Source: Rosellinia necatrix (lineage: Eukaryota > Ascomycota > Sordariomycetes > Xylariales > Xylariaceae). From it: 64,000 bases of DNA. The stretch lies in the NCBI GenBank assembly GCA_021209875.1, contig JAGYVD010000001.1:6200001-6264000 (forward strand), given 5' to 3'. Under the pieces are notes generated by a model, which saw only the letters and a list, made by a program, of their open reading frames with translations, ran no database searches and was not told where the DNA came from. Numbering within the stretch: the stretch's first letter is position 1; each line of letters starts with the position of its first letter. A program made the translations under genes and the position numbers. Below are positions 1 to 10,460 of the stretch, in pieces.

Positions 1-1077
1 GGTGTCAAGAATAGCTTTGGCATTTTGTGCGTACGTATAGCCACCGCTGCGATTCGAGTCAGAGAAGTCCGCACTCCACATCATAATCCCGCCAAACCGA
101 GGCGCTTCCCGCAGATCGGAAAGAATCGCGGCAAGCTGATCGGGAGTTGCATGATAGGTCTCGCCGGAAGGTCCCCCGGTGGCGGCGATGAATATGTCGG
201 CATTTGCTGACGGTGTGCCGGCCGTGTACGCAATCCATTCATGGTAGTTGGAGGGCACATTCCCGTTGATTGGTAAGACACACGGGTAACTTGCGAAGTC
301 AAGCGTTAACTCTACCATATCGTAGCCTAGCCGACGGCCGAGACAGGGGACACCTTACGTGTAATTATTATTATTATAGAACCGCGGCCATAGGTAATCG
401 AACCGGGAAGCATTAATAATGACACCCATATTCGGCTCAGGGATGGGGGATTGCGGCGCACCGGTGATATAATACTCGCGTGAGAAGTCCGACTCGAGCC
501 TTTTCCGTAACATCGAGATCATGTGCGGGTAATATTGATTGCCGTCGTTCCGTTCTATGTTGAAGTCAAACCCGTTGACGACCGCATCTTTAAAGGGCCG
601 CTCGATAGCTTCGTTACTTGTGTTACCGTATGCATCCCATAGATAGTGGCCAATCGTCTCGGCTTCGGAGGCCGACTGGAGGGAGTAATCGCCAACTGCG
701 CCGCCTAGCGATAAGATGATCTTGACGCCCACGGCCTGGCACGAAGCAATCGCCGATGCGACCCCAGCGCAGTTGTAGCTCTGGCCAGAAGTATCAACGG
801 TACACGACGCCCCAATCGTGCCAGACAGAATGCAGTTGCCATGACCGAATTGGTATAAGAAGGCAAGCACAATGGCGTCTATGCCTGATGTCGGTGTACA
901 ATATGTGGCAAGATCATTCTCGACAATGCCACCGCCATTCTGCCCCCAGTAAACAACAGTCTTGGTGCTTGTGCACGCCAGGGTCTGACCGGATTGAGAC
1001 AGGATTGAAGCAGCTCGGATAAGATTGACGAGAAATGTGGAAGCAAAAAGGCAACATATGATGTAAGCTAAAAACAA
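1..1077 (-). CDS. Class III (GH18) chitinase-like secreted protein, partial, start unresolved
   Basis: Two minus-strand exons (359-1077 and 1-289) join in phase across a 69-bp intron (290-358, GTAAGG...AAG); the C-terminus lies beyond the window. Seen: a hydrophobic leader (about residues 2-20), the early GH18 motif YWGQNGGG (43-50), LSLGG (122-126), the catalytic-strand segment NGFDFNIE (168-175), FDYLW (226-230), and GGIMMW then DFSD in exon 2. Members of this family hydrolyse chitin outside the cell. Oddities: the usual DGxDxDxE motif has Asn in place of its first and third Asp (the general acid Glu is kept), and the APQCPYP-type segment reads APQSPIP. No ATG exists in the open frame (open back to 1107, where a stop lies upstream); residue 1 here is a TTG, so either a short upstream coding exon was missed or the start is lost. 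A chitin-binding pseudoenzyme or decaying gene is possible. The family call is firm; activity is doubtful. Confidence 0.8.
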
Positions 1078-1107
1078 GCTACGAGGAATGGTTAAAAGTA
1101 GGGTGGT

Positions 1108-1818
1108 TCAGTAGATGATTACTTGCGCCTGTTCCTTCTTGAGAGTTTTGCAACAAGGCTAGATTTTCAAGTCGTGTGTCATGTCGGCCTCCAACTTCTC
1201 GGGGTCGTATTCTTGACTTGCAGCATCTTTTAGATAGCGCAAGTACAGAGGCTCTCGTAGGCGGTTTGGGGATCATGGCTGTTTATTGACGCACGATTCT
1301 AGCAATGAAAACAAGTCGTGTGGCCTGTTTTGGACTTTGACAGTGCTCCTGTTCTTACTCGTCATGGGTCTTTTCCCAGACCTCTGTAATATGTATCCTT
1401 TCGAATCCAGCAAGAAAACAAAATCGAACCCAGTAGATATTGGCCGCGGCAATTTCGATCTGGAAATGGCCTCTCCATAGTACATGGTCAGTCTCGGTTG
1501 ATTTTGACAAAACAACAGGCGCGCATACATACTGTACTGTACCTCGAGTAATGTCGATGTTGAGTTTGCCGACCCTAGCGCCGAACAGAAAGCATAGCCC
1601 TTTGATGTCGTTGCCCAGCGGGTCTGAATGCTGGTGCCAGTCTTCACCAGTGGAGGGACATTGCACTCGATCTCAGTCTAGTAATCAATATTAACTCAGT
1701 AGACAGACTGAACTGTCTCCCTATCCCAATGAAGCAACTATGGACGGTTTCTCTGTCTAGATAGAAGTGGCAAGGTTGCCATGGCGCCCACGAGCGCTAC
1801 CGGGGCGGTAATATCCGC
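1108..1818. other. Intergenic, GH18 to esterase
   Basis: Upstream of the GH18 gene and downstream of the esterase stop. Minus-strand open frames of 65-124 codons lie at 1079-1666 but show no family signature and no good splice path into the GH18 frame. A missing first GH18 exon could be here, but I cannot identify it. Confidence 0.4.
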
Positions 1819-3312
1819 TCAACCTCGCCGCCGCGAGCTTGTCCCGTGTTTCTTTAGGAACGCGTTGTACCTCTCGTAAAACACCGGCGTCAGGGGGTGC
1901 GTTATGATGGTGGAGGGGAAACAATGCGGGACGCCCCCATAACAATACACCTCGGCCTCTACACCAGCGGCTCTCAGCGCGTCGGCGTAGGCGAAGCTCT
2001 CGTCGCGGAACATATCGACGCCCGCGAATTGCAAAACTGGAGGGTGTTAGCACAGCAGACAACGCACGAACCAACCCGACCGGAACATAAAGTAGGAAAG
2101 GGAATTATTAGACAAAATAGCTTTGAAAACACCGGGGTTGGGGTTGGGGTTGGGGAAGGGTCACCCACGCGCCGGGGGGAGGCCTTCCAGCGAGGAGGCA
2201 AGCAGGGGAGAGTGCCTGTGGTCGGGCTGGACGTCGGGCACGTAGGCGTCCATGAGAGAGCCGAACGCCTCGGCGCTAAGGACGCAGTTGCTCGCGTTCT
2301 GGACGTGGCTGCCGAGCTCGTACTCGCCGTAGGGGTAGAACTTGGGATGGCACAGCGACGGGAAGTGCAGCACCTGGGCGACGATGCCGGAGACGCCGTT
2401 GTCCCTGGCCATGATCGCCATGACGGCGGCCTGCCCGGTAGGGTTAATCAACGCTGCCTACAACGAGCGAGAGCGTCCTCGCAAGGTAGGACGTGGGCCA
2501 ACCTACCAAGTTACCCCCCGCACTGCCTCCGGCGACGATTATCTTCTCCGGGTTGATGCCAAGCGACGCCGCATTGCTCTTGCACTGGGGGCCGAGGGTT
2601 AGCAGATATCGACGCAGAGAGGAATGCCCAAGCAGAGCTGCCTGCGTACCCATAACAAACCGTCGTAGCAATCCTCGACTGGTTTGGGGAACGGATGCTC
2701 CGGCGCCCTTTTACGATATTAGCAAAATATCCACCACAACATAGCACCCCGGCTGAGATGACGCACAATCGGTAGTCTACGCTCACGACGACGATGTCGG
2801 GATTGGTAGCGGCATAGACGTTCTCGGCGCCGTCTACCTCGTGGCCACCAACGCAGAAGGCTAAAGTCGACAGCATTAGTCCTCTCCCACACATGCCGCC
2901 GAGAGGGGAACTGGGTGGTGGTAGGCAGGTAGTAGTAGTAGTAGTAATAGCGTCACGTACCGCCGCCGTGCATGCGATACACCAGGGTGGCGTCGGGCGC
3001 TACGTCGGGGGACTTGTAGATCTTGAGCTCGATCGGGTGGCCGTCGCGGGCGGGGAAGCGCGCGAGCTCGGTGCGCACCTCGCGGTGCCGGTCGGGGCCC
3101 CCGGCCGGCATGGCGGCCTCCGGGTCGCCGGCGGCCCGGCGGAAGGCCGGGATGTCGGGCAGCGCGTAGAAGGGCCGGTACGCGTCGCGGATGGCGTCCT
3201 CGACGGCCAGGAGCTCGGGCGTCTTCTCGGACAGGTGCCCGTACTTCGGCAGCGGCTCGAAGTCCGGGTCGGGCTGGAAGTACTGGAGCTTGTCGGGGCT
3301 GCAGCCGAACAT
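1819..3312 (-). CDS. HSL-type alpha/beta-hydrolase (esterase/lipase)
   Basis: Six exons fit in phase: 2961-3312, 2767-2860, 2650-2707, 2507-2584, 2169-2430 and 1819-2036, giving 353 residues. The joined protein carries the oxyanion-hole motif HGGAFCVGG (split over intron 1), DYRLAPEHPFP (split over intron 2), the nucleophile elbow GGSAGGN, a GVDMFRDES segment supplying the acid, and GVPHCF supplying the catalytic His. This is the hormone-sensitive-lipase family (alpha/beta-hydrolase fold 3), which hydrolyses esters of short or medium chains or acylated natural products. There is no signal peptide, so it is probably intracellular. The elbow has GGSAG where many members have GDSAG. The start at 3312 is the first ATG of the open frame. 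The substrate cannot be inferred. Confidence 0.9.
2134..2157. repeat. (GGGGTT)n G-rich repeat in esterase intron
   Basis: Four GGGG runs spaced by TT lie on the plus strand inside the last esterase intron (2037-2168). The pattern fits the usual rule for a potential G-quadruplex. It is on the template strand of the esterase gene. Confidence 0.7.
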
Positions 3313-4314
3313 GGTGACGTGACGGCCGGGCTTGCTAGCTACTTACTCGTGGTAGGGCGCGACGTTTGGAATGGGGATATTAGTGGTAAGAAGCTCGTCT
3401 TTGCGATTCCCCTTCGTGGTTGTTGTTGGTGACGATGAAAAGTTTGGAATGTCCCGATAGCAACACGAATTCTTATATTATTTTCATGTCAGGGCTGTAT
3501 TATATACGACGTATCTACCAAGTCAACTATCTACCCGCCTACCTAAGCCCAAACTAAGCTCTTCAGGTTGTTGAACATGTCATAATGCTCATTTCACCAG
3601 CCAATGCAGCGAGGAGTAGAGCAATTGGCCAGTCAGCGAGCGAGCCCATATGCATGCATACATTGCTACTCTTGGATGGCTGAGCAGGAGCTGAATAGGC
3701 GGCACAGCCCTACACTTTCAGGTCTCATCACTCTGAATCATAGTCTACCTAGCCGCATTAGGCTAGGACATTTGCATCGCTTATACCCAAGTTCTGCAAA
3801 TAGCGATAACTAACTACTAGTACCATATCATGTATTTTGTAGTCGACACGATCGCAAATTTGGGGGACGCGCCAAAGACTTGTTTTGTACTGTAACTTGT
3901 GGATATTCGTTTATAGTAGTGTAAGTGTAATTCGGGCTTATCAGTGTGACATGGGGACAGAAGGTCTCTCACGACAACGGCCACTCCTTGTCGAGATCCC
4001 CTATTTTCTAGATAGTTCCTATGGCGGGTTTGCCGAGCCGTAAGATGGAGCCGTCAGTATGAATCATATCCATTGCCCCCTACCACTTCGACGACGCCAA
4101 CCGGGGAGATGATGAAGCCTCCACGAGTATATTGTCTACGGGTTTATCTATAAAGCCCATCACATCGTTCGAGACACTATCGACCCTCTCAGCAGTGTAG
4201 GAACACCCATCTTGGAACTCACCGGAGATACTTCTCTATACACCTTCGACTTATACAATACTCACAATACTCACCATACTCTCCAACAAGCCCCACACCC
4301 CTCCTTCGACCCAG
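3313..4314. other. Divergent intergenic region, esterase/glycosyltransferase
   Basis: Promoter-side spacer between two divergently transcribed genes. Short frames at 3604-3813 and elsewhere have no recognisable content. The last 100 bases before the glycosyltransferase ATG are C/A-rich with few G, like a fungal 5' leader. No conserved site was identified. Confidence 0.5.
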
Positions 4315-5535
4315 ATGGCCAAGTTCGCACTCCCCCAGTCGGCGACGGGCCTCCGCGTAGTGCCCGAGTCGCGGCTGGACCTACGACCGGAGGCCGAGAT
4401 CCTAGCCGATCTCCGCTCCTTCCGGCCGGTCACGTCGGAGAAGAACGTGTGGTGTTTCTGGGACAAGGGCCTGGACCGCATGTACCCGAGCTACCGGTGC
4501 ACGGTGGTGAACTGGGTGCGGAAGCTCGGGCCGTCCTGGGCCGTGCGCCTCGTCGACGTCGTCGAGGGCTCGCCCAACCACGTCTACAACTACGCCGGCC
4601 GGGACTGGTTCCCCTCGTGCTTCGTGGAGGGCACGATGGACGGCAAGCACGCGGCGCAGCACGCCGCGGACCTGGTGCGGCTGCCGCTGCTCTACGAGCA
4701 CGGCGGCGTCTGGATGGACGTGGGCAACATGCTGCACACGCACCTGGACGAGCTGTTCTGGGACGCGCTGACGGCGCCGGGGTCGCCGTACGAGATGGGC
4801 GTGTGGATCATCACGGGGCAGATCCGGCGGCAGTGGGGCAGCTTCGGCAACTACATGATGGCGGCGCGCAAGGGGTGCGTCTTCGTGCGCAGCTGGCACG
4901 CCTCGTACGCGGCGCTGTGGCGCGGCGGGCGCACCAACTGCGCCGGCTTCCACGCGTCGCCCCTGGTCCGGGACATCGGCGTCGCCGACGGCATGCTCGA
5001 CGGCGACTTCCGCGACCGCGTCCGCGAGATGAGCGACTACGTGGCGCAGATGCTGCTCGGCGACCGCACCCGCAACCTGCTCGACGTCGGCACCGGCTGG
5101 AGCGGCCGGGCGTTCTGGGAGCGGAACGTGTTCATGGTCGAGGGCATCGCCAACGGCATCCTCGGCTCCATCCGCACCGGCCACGACGGCCGCCGCCAGG
5201 CCGAGCTCTTCACCACGCCCCTCGACGACCCGGACGAGGGCAGCCGCGCCGCCGCCGAGGCCTTCGTCGTCGACATGCTCGAGAACAGCCACATGTACAA
5301 GGTCTACCACAACCCGGCCGGCGGCCTGCCCGCCCTCGGCGACGTCATCAAGCTCGACGGCTTCCGCGACGCCGACCACCGACCCGGCACGTACGGCGAG
5401 CTCTACAGGTACGGGACCGTGCACTGGGAGTCGACGCGTGGCGTCGAGCGCTTGGTACCTCAGCCCACGACCGACAAGCTCATCCGCGCCACGCCCACGA
5501 CGCCAGCGATGTCGGATGATCACGAGGACCAATAG
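4315..5535 (+). CDS. Capsular polysaccharide synthesis-type glycosyltransferase
   Basis: Intronless, 406 residues, strongly GC-rich against AT-rich flanks. It resembles the Caps_synth / GT32-like group of nucleotide-sugar transferases: NVWCFWDKG near residues 44-52, then a segment around 119-140 with DLVRLPLLYEHGG and WMDVGNML, where the Asp after GGVW corresponds to the metal/sugar-nucleotide-binding acid. These enzymes transfer a sugar to a glycan acceptor; no signal peptide or membrane segment is evident, so the site of action is unclear. The ATG at 4315 begins an alignable N-terminus; an overlapping frame from 4212 and a 376-codon antisense frame are composition artefacts. The bacterial-type family, absence of introns and skewed composition raise the possibility of old horizontal transfer, although such genes are known in fungi. 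Confidence 0.85.
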   Translation: MAKFALPQSATGLRVVPESRLDLRPEAEILADLRSFRPVTSEKNVWCFWDKGLDRMYPSYRCTVVNWVRKLGPSWAVRLVDVVEGSPNHVYNYAGRDWFPSCFVEGTMDGKHAAQHAADLVRLPLLYEHGGVWMDVGNMLHTHLDELFWDALTAPGSPYEMGVWIITGQIRRQWGSFGNYMMAARKGCVFVRSWHASYAALWRGGRTNCAGFHASPLVRDIGVADGMLDGDFRDRVREMSDYVAQMLLGDRTRNLLDVGTGWSGRAFWERNVFMVEGIANGILGSIRTGHDGRRQAELFTTPLDDPDEGSRAAAEAFVVDMLENSHMYKVYHNPAGGLPALGDVIKLDGFRDADHRPGTYGELYRYGTVHWESTRGVERLVPQPTTDKLIRATPTTPAMSDDHEDQ

Positions 5536-6227
5536 AGCATAGCTAATACGAACCTATATGTATTGCGTGTGGTGAGAGGTTATATTTGGGCACACACACA
5601 CACCCACATATATTTATATATATATATATATAGTTATACCTAGTGATTAATATTTAGATTATAGAATCCAAGATTTATATAAGATAGCAATGTTAGTTTA
5701 AATGCCGAATGCCCATTATATCATTACGTTCGGTTTCCTCTTTTCACAAGCAATAACTGCGTATGGTACCGATCCACCCCTCAGTAGATAGATACCTCCA
5801 CCCTATTCACAGCTACGGCGCCGAGTGCTCGGGCCCCCGGAGCCGGTGTAGCAACACGTACGTCAGCGACGCGAAAATGGCTCGTGCAGGGAGAAGATAG
5901 ACGCGGCAATGGACGTACCCGTGTACTGAGCCAGCCCGTCGGGAAGGATAACAAAAATTTCCCTCTGTACAACTACACCCGCACCTCCTTAATCTCGGCA
6001 CCGCTTTCGACAACGCTGGGGACACCAATCACATTATTATACCGAAATGCCACCGGTAAAATTATGTTGAATGTTCGGGGATGCACGGCATATCGGCTCC
6101 TCCCCCGTCTTCAAATAACTATGTTCTCGCGTAGGCGTCTGTCCGTTTGGGTAGGTAGTAGACCAACTCTCTTTTTTTTTTTATCTTTTTTTTCTGTCAA
6201 AGCCCAGTACGGAATCTATTCGAAACG
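5536..6227. other. Intergenic with CA/TA microsatellite
   Basis: 3' region of the glycosyltransferase gene. A (CA)n then (TA)n simple repeat sits at about 5582-5633. Two overlapping minus-strand frames at 5781-6028 show no recognisable domain. A poly-T/pyrimidine tract lies at about 6171-6195, just before the small ORF. Confidence 0.5.
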
Positions 6228-6443
6228 ATGTGCGAGTACACTCAATACACGTGCCCCGGGTGCGGGCTGATAATGAACACCTCGGTCGAGCGCTGTCCGG
6301 ACCGGCCGGTCGGCAAGCAGGTCCACGGCGGCCGGGTGCGGAACACGCAGATGGTCAGGATGCCGACAGGATGTCGTCCCTGCGCGGCCGTGGCCCGCAC
6401 CCTGGCCGCGGGTTCGACTCCAGGCCCTGGTCCGGGGCGCTGA
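6228..6443 (+). CDS. Possible small cysteine-rich protein
   Basis: A 71-codon frame opening MCEYTQYTCPGCG with further Cys pairs (ERCP, GCRPC). From memory, filamentous fungi have many short proteins beginning MCEY... with a spaced Cys pattern and unknown function, and this resembles them. It is GC-rich within an AT-rich spacer and follows a pyrimidine-rich tract, which favours expression. Against it: other frames are also open here (6230-6523 plus, 6216-6618 minus), and the Pro/Gly-rich C-terminus looks random. There is no signal peptide. Treat as tentative. Confidence 0.4.
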   Translation: MCEYTQYTCPGCGLIMNTSVERCPDRPVGKQVHGGRVRNTQMVRMPTGCRPCAAVARTLAAGSTPGPGPGR

Positions 6444-7964
6444 GTTGGAGGTTTGGGATGAGAAGAAAGAAGCCCTGTTTGTGGTGCTTTCCCCGGGTGC
6501 GTATTTTCCCACGCGTGATCTGAGGTGGGAGGACATCGTTCGCGGCGGGTTTCGTCTTGGATAGCTGCAGACATCTGCTGACATGAACTCCTTTATCTAG
6601 GAGTTGTATTCCCCCCAACCACCTGGTTCACCACCGTATCGAAGTCTCGCGAAGCCCGGGACAATCGTGCGTGAAAGCTTCACAGTAGCGCACTCTGCGA
6701 AGTGTAATTAATAGCAGCCCTATTGCAATCCCGCCGATTTAACAAGAATTCCATTTCCCCTGGGAAGCTCCAGCTGGGCGGGTGGATGGATTATAGTGGT
6801 CAGGGGCCATGGGTCGGCTGTAGGATGGATAAACAATATTTGGGCATACGATGGGGAATATGCAAGCTACCTTAATGCAACAACGAACGCTTCCCATTTT
6901 TATACTTGTGTTCGGGATGATCATCAGGTTGCATATTGTCGTCTGCATACGTAGCATCTTGGCTTACTTCCTTTTGAGTGTTGTTATCACTGTCACTAGG
7001 ATGGGCTTGTCCGTCGCTTGTTGTCTCGGCGGTAGTTTCGTTGAGCTTATTCTCTTTGGCAGAGTTGCCGGACTTATCTTCTCCCTCATCTAGTTCGGCT
7101 GGGGCTCTAATCCCGCGAGGGGGCGGATTCGGGTGTCTAACAAAATAAGGATAGGATCCTTTATTAGAATATTGTAGCCTGGTGAATATGTTTAGTTAGG
7201 GTGATGGCATCGATCTTTTTGCTCCTCTGTATGCGGACGATGCCATCTCTCAGGACACCTAGTGAATCGGCTGTGATATGTTGGCCTCACACCCGTCAGG
7301 GAAGGAATCGAAGCAGATTAGAGCCTGTGGGTGATCGTGCACCAAATAGATGATGTTGGGTTAGACGCCAAAGTCGGCGATAGGTAGGCCAGTATTCCGT
7401 AGTATCTATCTTCTGGGTGAGCCACCTGGTTTTTGTTTCTGTCCAAGTGATTGCACCTTGAGATTATCTAGATTCTAGACGGAAACTGTATTATATATAG
7501 AAACAAACACCTGATGGCGCTGTCTGCCTCCAGCTTGTGTTGTAGCTGGGTCGGTGGTGAACACATAAGCTAGTCCGCAGAAGTTATAAGTTGTTGATGT
7601 ACATGGGTAGTAGGTACCTAGGGAGCTTAGGTACTTAGGAAAAGGCGTTTGCTAGGTGGGTGCATGGACTTGGGTTCCTTGGTACTGGACTCTGATTGAT
7701 CAACACACCCGCATATACCCCAAATCCGGTAGCACATCTATAAGCGCTCTATCTAGCACTAAAAACCACTGGTCGGCCAATTTAAATCCAAAACACTAAC
7801 TAACGGTGTGTATAGTGAAGTATAAAGCCTAGACAGCCAATGTCCGGCGTCCCTAAACAAACAACTGAATTAAAAATAAATAGGGGTAGGAACACAAAAT
7901 ATAGTAACTAGAATTTGGCTATAAATAGCTTCCATTGTGGCTCAACCCATGTGCTAAAAAAAAT
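6444..7964. other. Gene-poor intergenic region
   Basis: AT-rich, with short frames only (for example 6851-7093). I recognise no gene, mobile element or RNA in it. Confidence 0.5.
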
Positions 7965-8052
7965 TCTCCTGAGTGTGATTCGAACACACGACCTGTGGAT
8001 ATCAAGCAATTACAATTACAGTCCAACGCGCTACCAACTGTGCCATCAGGAG
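7965..8052 (-). tRNA. tRNA-Tyr (anticodon GTA) with 15-nt intron
   Basis: Read on the minus strand, acceptor halves CTCCTGA/TCAGGAG pair fully, with discriminator A at 7965. The T arm GTGTG-TTCGAAT-CACAC pairs fully and contains the B box. The anticodon loop reads CTGTAA, and a 15-nt intron follows position 37, the standard place for eukaryotic nuclear tRNA introns; tRNA-Tyr is a classic intron carrier. Weak points are one A.C mismatch in the D stem and a U.C at the base of the anticodon stem. The intron and intact acceptor and T arms argue for a functional gene, though I cannot exclude a slightly diverged copy. Confidence 0.85.
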
Positions 8053-9072
8053 ATATAATTATTAAAGCCTTATTAAATATTAATATTGCCTAGGTGCAAA
8101 TCTAAATCTGATTTACTTAAATGTAACATTTATTGGACACTACACCTCCAGTATCATCCTTTACCCACGTTACAACTCACAAGGCCAATATCGATCTAGT
8201 GGACAGAGAAAGCTAGTTAGTTCTTAGTAGGTTACAAGCTTCATTCTAGCCAAGTCGTTGGGGTCCTCATGCGCCTCCAGATGAGCATCACAGTGCCCAC
8301 ACCGGAGAGGAAGTAAATTTCGCAAACTAATTCCAGGTGATATCCTAATCGACTCTCTCGCTACTTGGAAGTTTTCGTCATGAATCATGGCTTGATTCTT
8401 GCATTCTCGTGCTTCTCGAATATTAATCGTCTACTTAGTTAGTTAGCTATATAAAAAGTTACGAAGTTTAGTGACCCAGGCTCTAATACTAATTATCTTA
8501 TCAAGAAAGATAGGCATCTACGATTAATGTAGTTTTCTCTAAGCTTTGCCTTCCTTCTGTCATCCTCCATGCATATCCCCGGGTCTGTCTGCTCAAACTC
8601 ATCTCTCAAATGGTCGCGGTAACCTCCTCGTAACCCTGTCTATGCCTTACCCCTCCATTATTTAATTTCTGTGCAAAGTGGGAAAATAGTACCGCCGTGC
8701 CCTCTACACCCACAAGGTGGCATATTGTCGACACGGCAGTTAGTTATGTCGTCCTTGTAAATTACCCGGGCCCCAGTCTTGAGCATCGTGGTGCTTGGAT
8801 AGGCCAATTCATATCGCTTCAATCTATCGATGCATCGCTTGCGAACGACGAACCTTAGACGCCGGCCGTTGCAAGGAGGTATATTACTTTGGTAGTATAA
8901 TAAAGGATGGGCGGCGGCATATATTTATGTGTAGATACACACACCTCTGGGCCCCTGCATAAATCCTGAGGCACCACACATATCGTACACTCCATTTTAC
9001 CATCCCAGGTACACAGCAACCCCGACAGAATTCGACAGACATCAAGGGGAGGCCGCCGTATATTCCGCGAGA
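8053..9072. other. Intergenic region upstream of the DUF1996 gene
   Basis: AT-rich, containing the tRNA-Tyr 5' flank and the promoter side of the DUF1996 gene. No other feature is recognised; the minus-strand frame 8884-9888 is an antisense shadow. Confidence 0.5.
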
Positions 9073-10460
9073 ATGAAGGCCATCTACGCCGCGCTGCTTG
9101 TGCAGGCCGGCCTGTCCCGTGCCGGCCTCCGGTTCGCGTGCTCGTCCGTGTCGGTGCAGCGCCTGGACCCGGTGGTCGAGCCGGGGCAGATCCCGTCGGC
9201 GCACGTGCACCAGATCGTGGGCGGGAACGCCTTCAACGCGACGATGCAGGGCGACGTCGGCGAGAGGGGCACGTGCACGACGTGCGCGTACACCGAGGAC
9301 TTCTCCAACTACTGGACCGCCGCCCTGTACTTCCGCCACGAGAACGGCTCGTACAGGCGCGTGCCGCAATACCCGAACGCCCAGCTCGGCTACGAGGGCC
9401 ACGACGCGCCCGACATCAAGGGCGGCATGACCATCTACTACACGCAGAAGGACTTCAACGGCAACGGCGACGAGCGCGTCACGGCCTTCAAACCGGTGAG
9501 TGCGCGCATAGACCCTTTCTCCCCCCTTACCCCCTTCCCCTTTTCCGCCCCTTCCCTTTCCCCACGCCGCCATACTCTTCCTCGCGGGAGTCTTCGCGGG
9601 AGGGAGGGAGGGGAAAGACGGGACCAGCTGACGTTGGCGCGCGCGGCCGCCCAGGGCTTCCGGATGACGGTGGGTTCGCCGACGACGCGGGAGATCGCGA
9701 ACTCGAGCGCGCAGCCGGGGCTGCGGTACACGTGCCTGCAGACGATCCTGACGCGGGGGGTTCGAGACGCCGGATTTCCCGACGGAGCCGTGCCCGGCGG
9801 GCATCATGGCCATCCACCACTTCCCGGCCTGCTGGGACGGCGTGAACCTCGACAGCCCGGACCACCAGTCGCACATGTACAGCACCACGCGCGGCCAGTT
9901 CCGCGAGGCCGCGCCCTGCCCGGCCTCGCACCCCGTCCGCGTCCCCCAGCTCGCCTACGAGACCATGTGGGACACCGCCGTGTTCAAGGACATGTGGCCG
10001 AGGGACGGCTCGCAGCCGTTCGTCTGGAGCTTCGGCGACGAGAGGGTAAGTCGTCCATCCATCCATCCATCCATCCTTACCACCTCTGCCACCATGAAGA
10101 AAAAAAAGGAAAAAAGAAAAAGAAAAGACAAGCAGCTTTCCCTTCCTATTCATCCCCCTTTCTACCTTACCGACTCGGAGAACCCGATCTAATCTTCTCT
10201 CCCTCTCTCTCTCTCTTTGTGATCCGCCACAGGGGTACGGCACGCACGCGGACTACATGTTCGGCTGGAAGGGTGACTCGCTGCAGCGCGCCATGGACGA
10301 CGCCTGCATGTTCCACGCCTGCGGCAGCCCCGGCATGCAGGGCGTCCTGCGGACGCAGACGGTCGCCGAGATGAACGCGTGCGCCGTCCGGAGCACCGTC
10401 GTCGAGGACACCGACGGCTGGCTGTCGGAGCTCCCCGGGCAGCGGACGATGCCCATGTAG
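9073..10460 (+). pseudogene. Secreted DUF1996 protein gene with apparent frameshift
   Basis: Three exons: 9073-9495, 9655-10045 and 10233-10460, with phase-0 junctions. The product starts with a signal peptide (about residues 1-17) and has the DUF1996 hallmarks AHVHQIVGGNAF, the CPAGIMAIHHFPACWDG block, LDSPDHQSHMY, and YGTHADYMFGWK near the end. Fungal DUF1996 proteins are secreted, sometimes with WSC domains; their function is not established. Oddity: the frame changes inside exon 2. Residues up to ...LQTILTRG are in one frame and FETPDFPTEPCPAG... in the next; the switch sits at a run of six G (9755-9760), and five G would keep one frame. Either an assembly/sequencing homopolymer error or a real disabling indel; I call it pseudogene only because the given sequence cannot encode it intact. 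Intron 2 carries (CATC)n and (CT)n microsatellites. Confidence 0.85.

Noticed and set aside
4212..5532. Long overlapping plus (435 codons) and minus (376 codons) frames
   Set aside because: They overlap the glycosyltransferase and consist of Arg/Ala/Pro- or Val/Ala-rich text typical of shifted frames in GC-rich DNA.
6400..6440. tRNA B-box-like GGTTCGACTCC
   Set aside because: No pairing T stem and no acceptor or D arm around it.
8884..9888. 334-codon minus-strand frame
   Set aside because: Antisense to DUF1996 exons; low-complexity Arg/Val/Gly composition and no domain.
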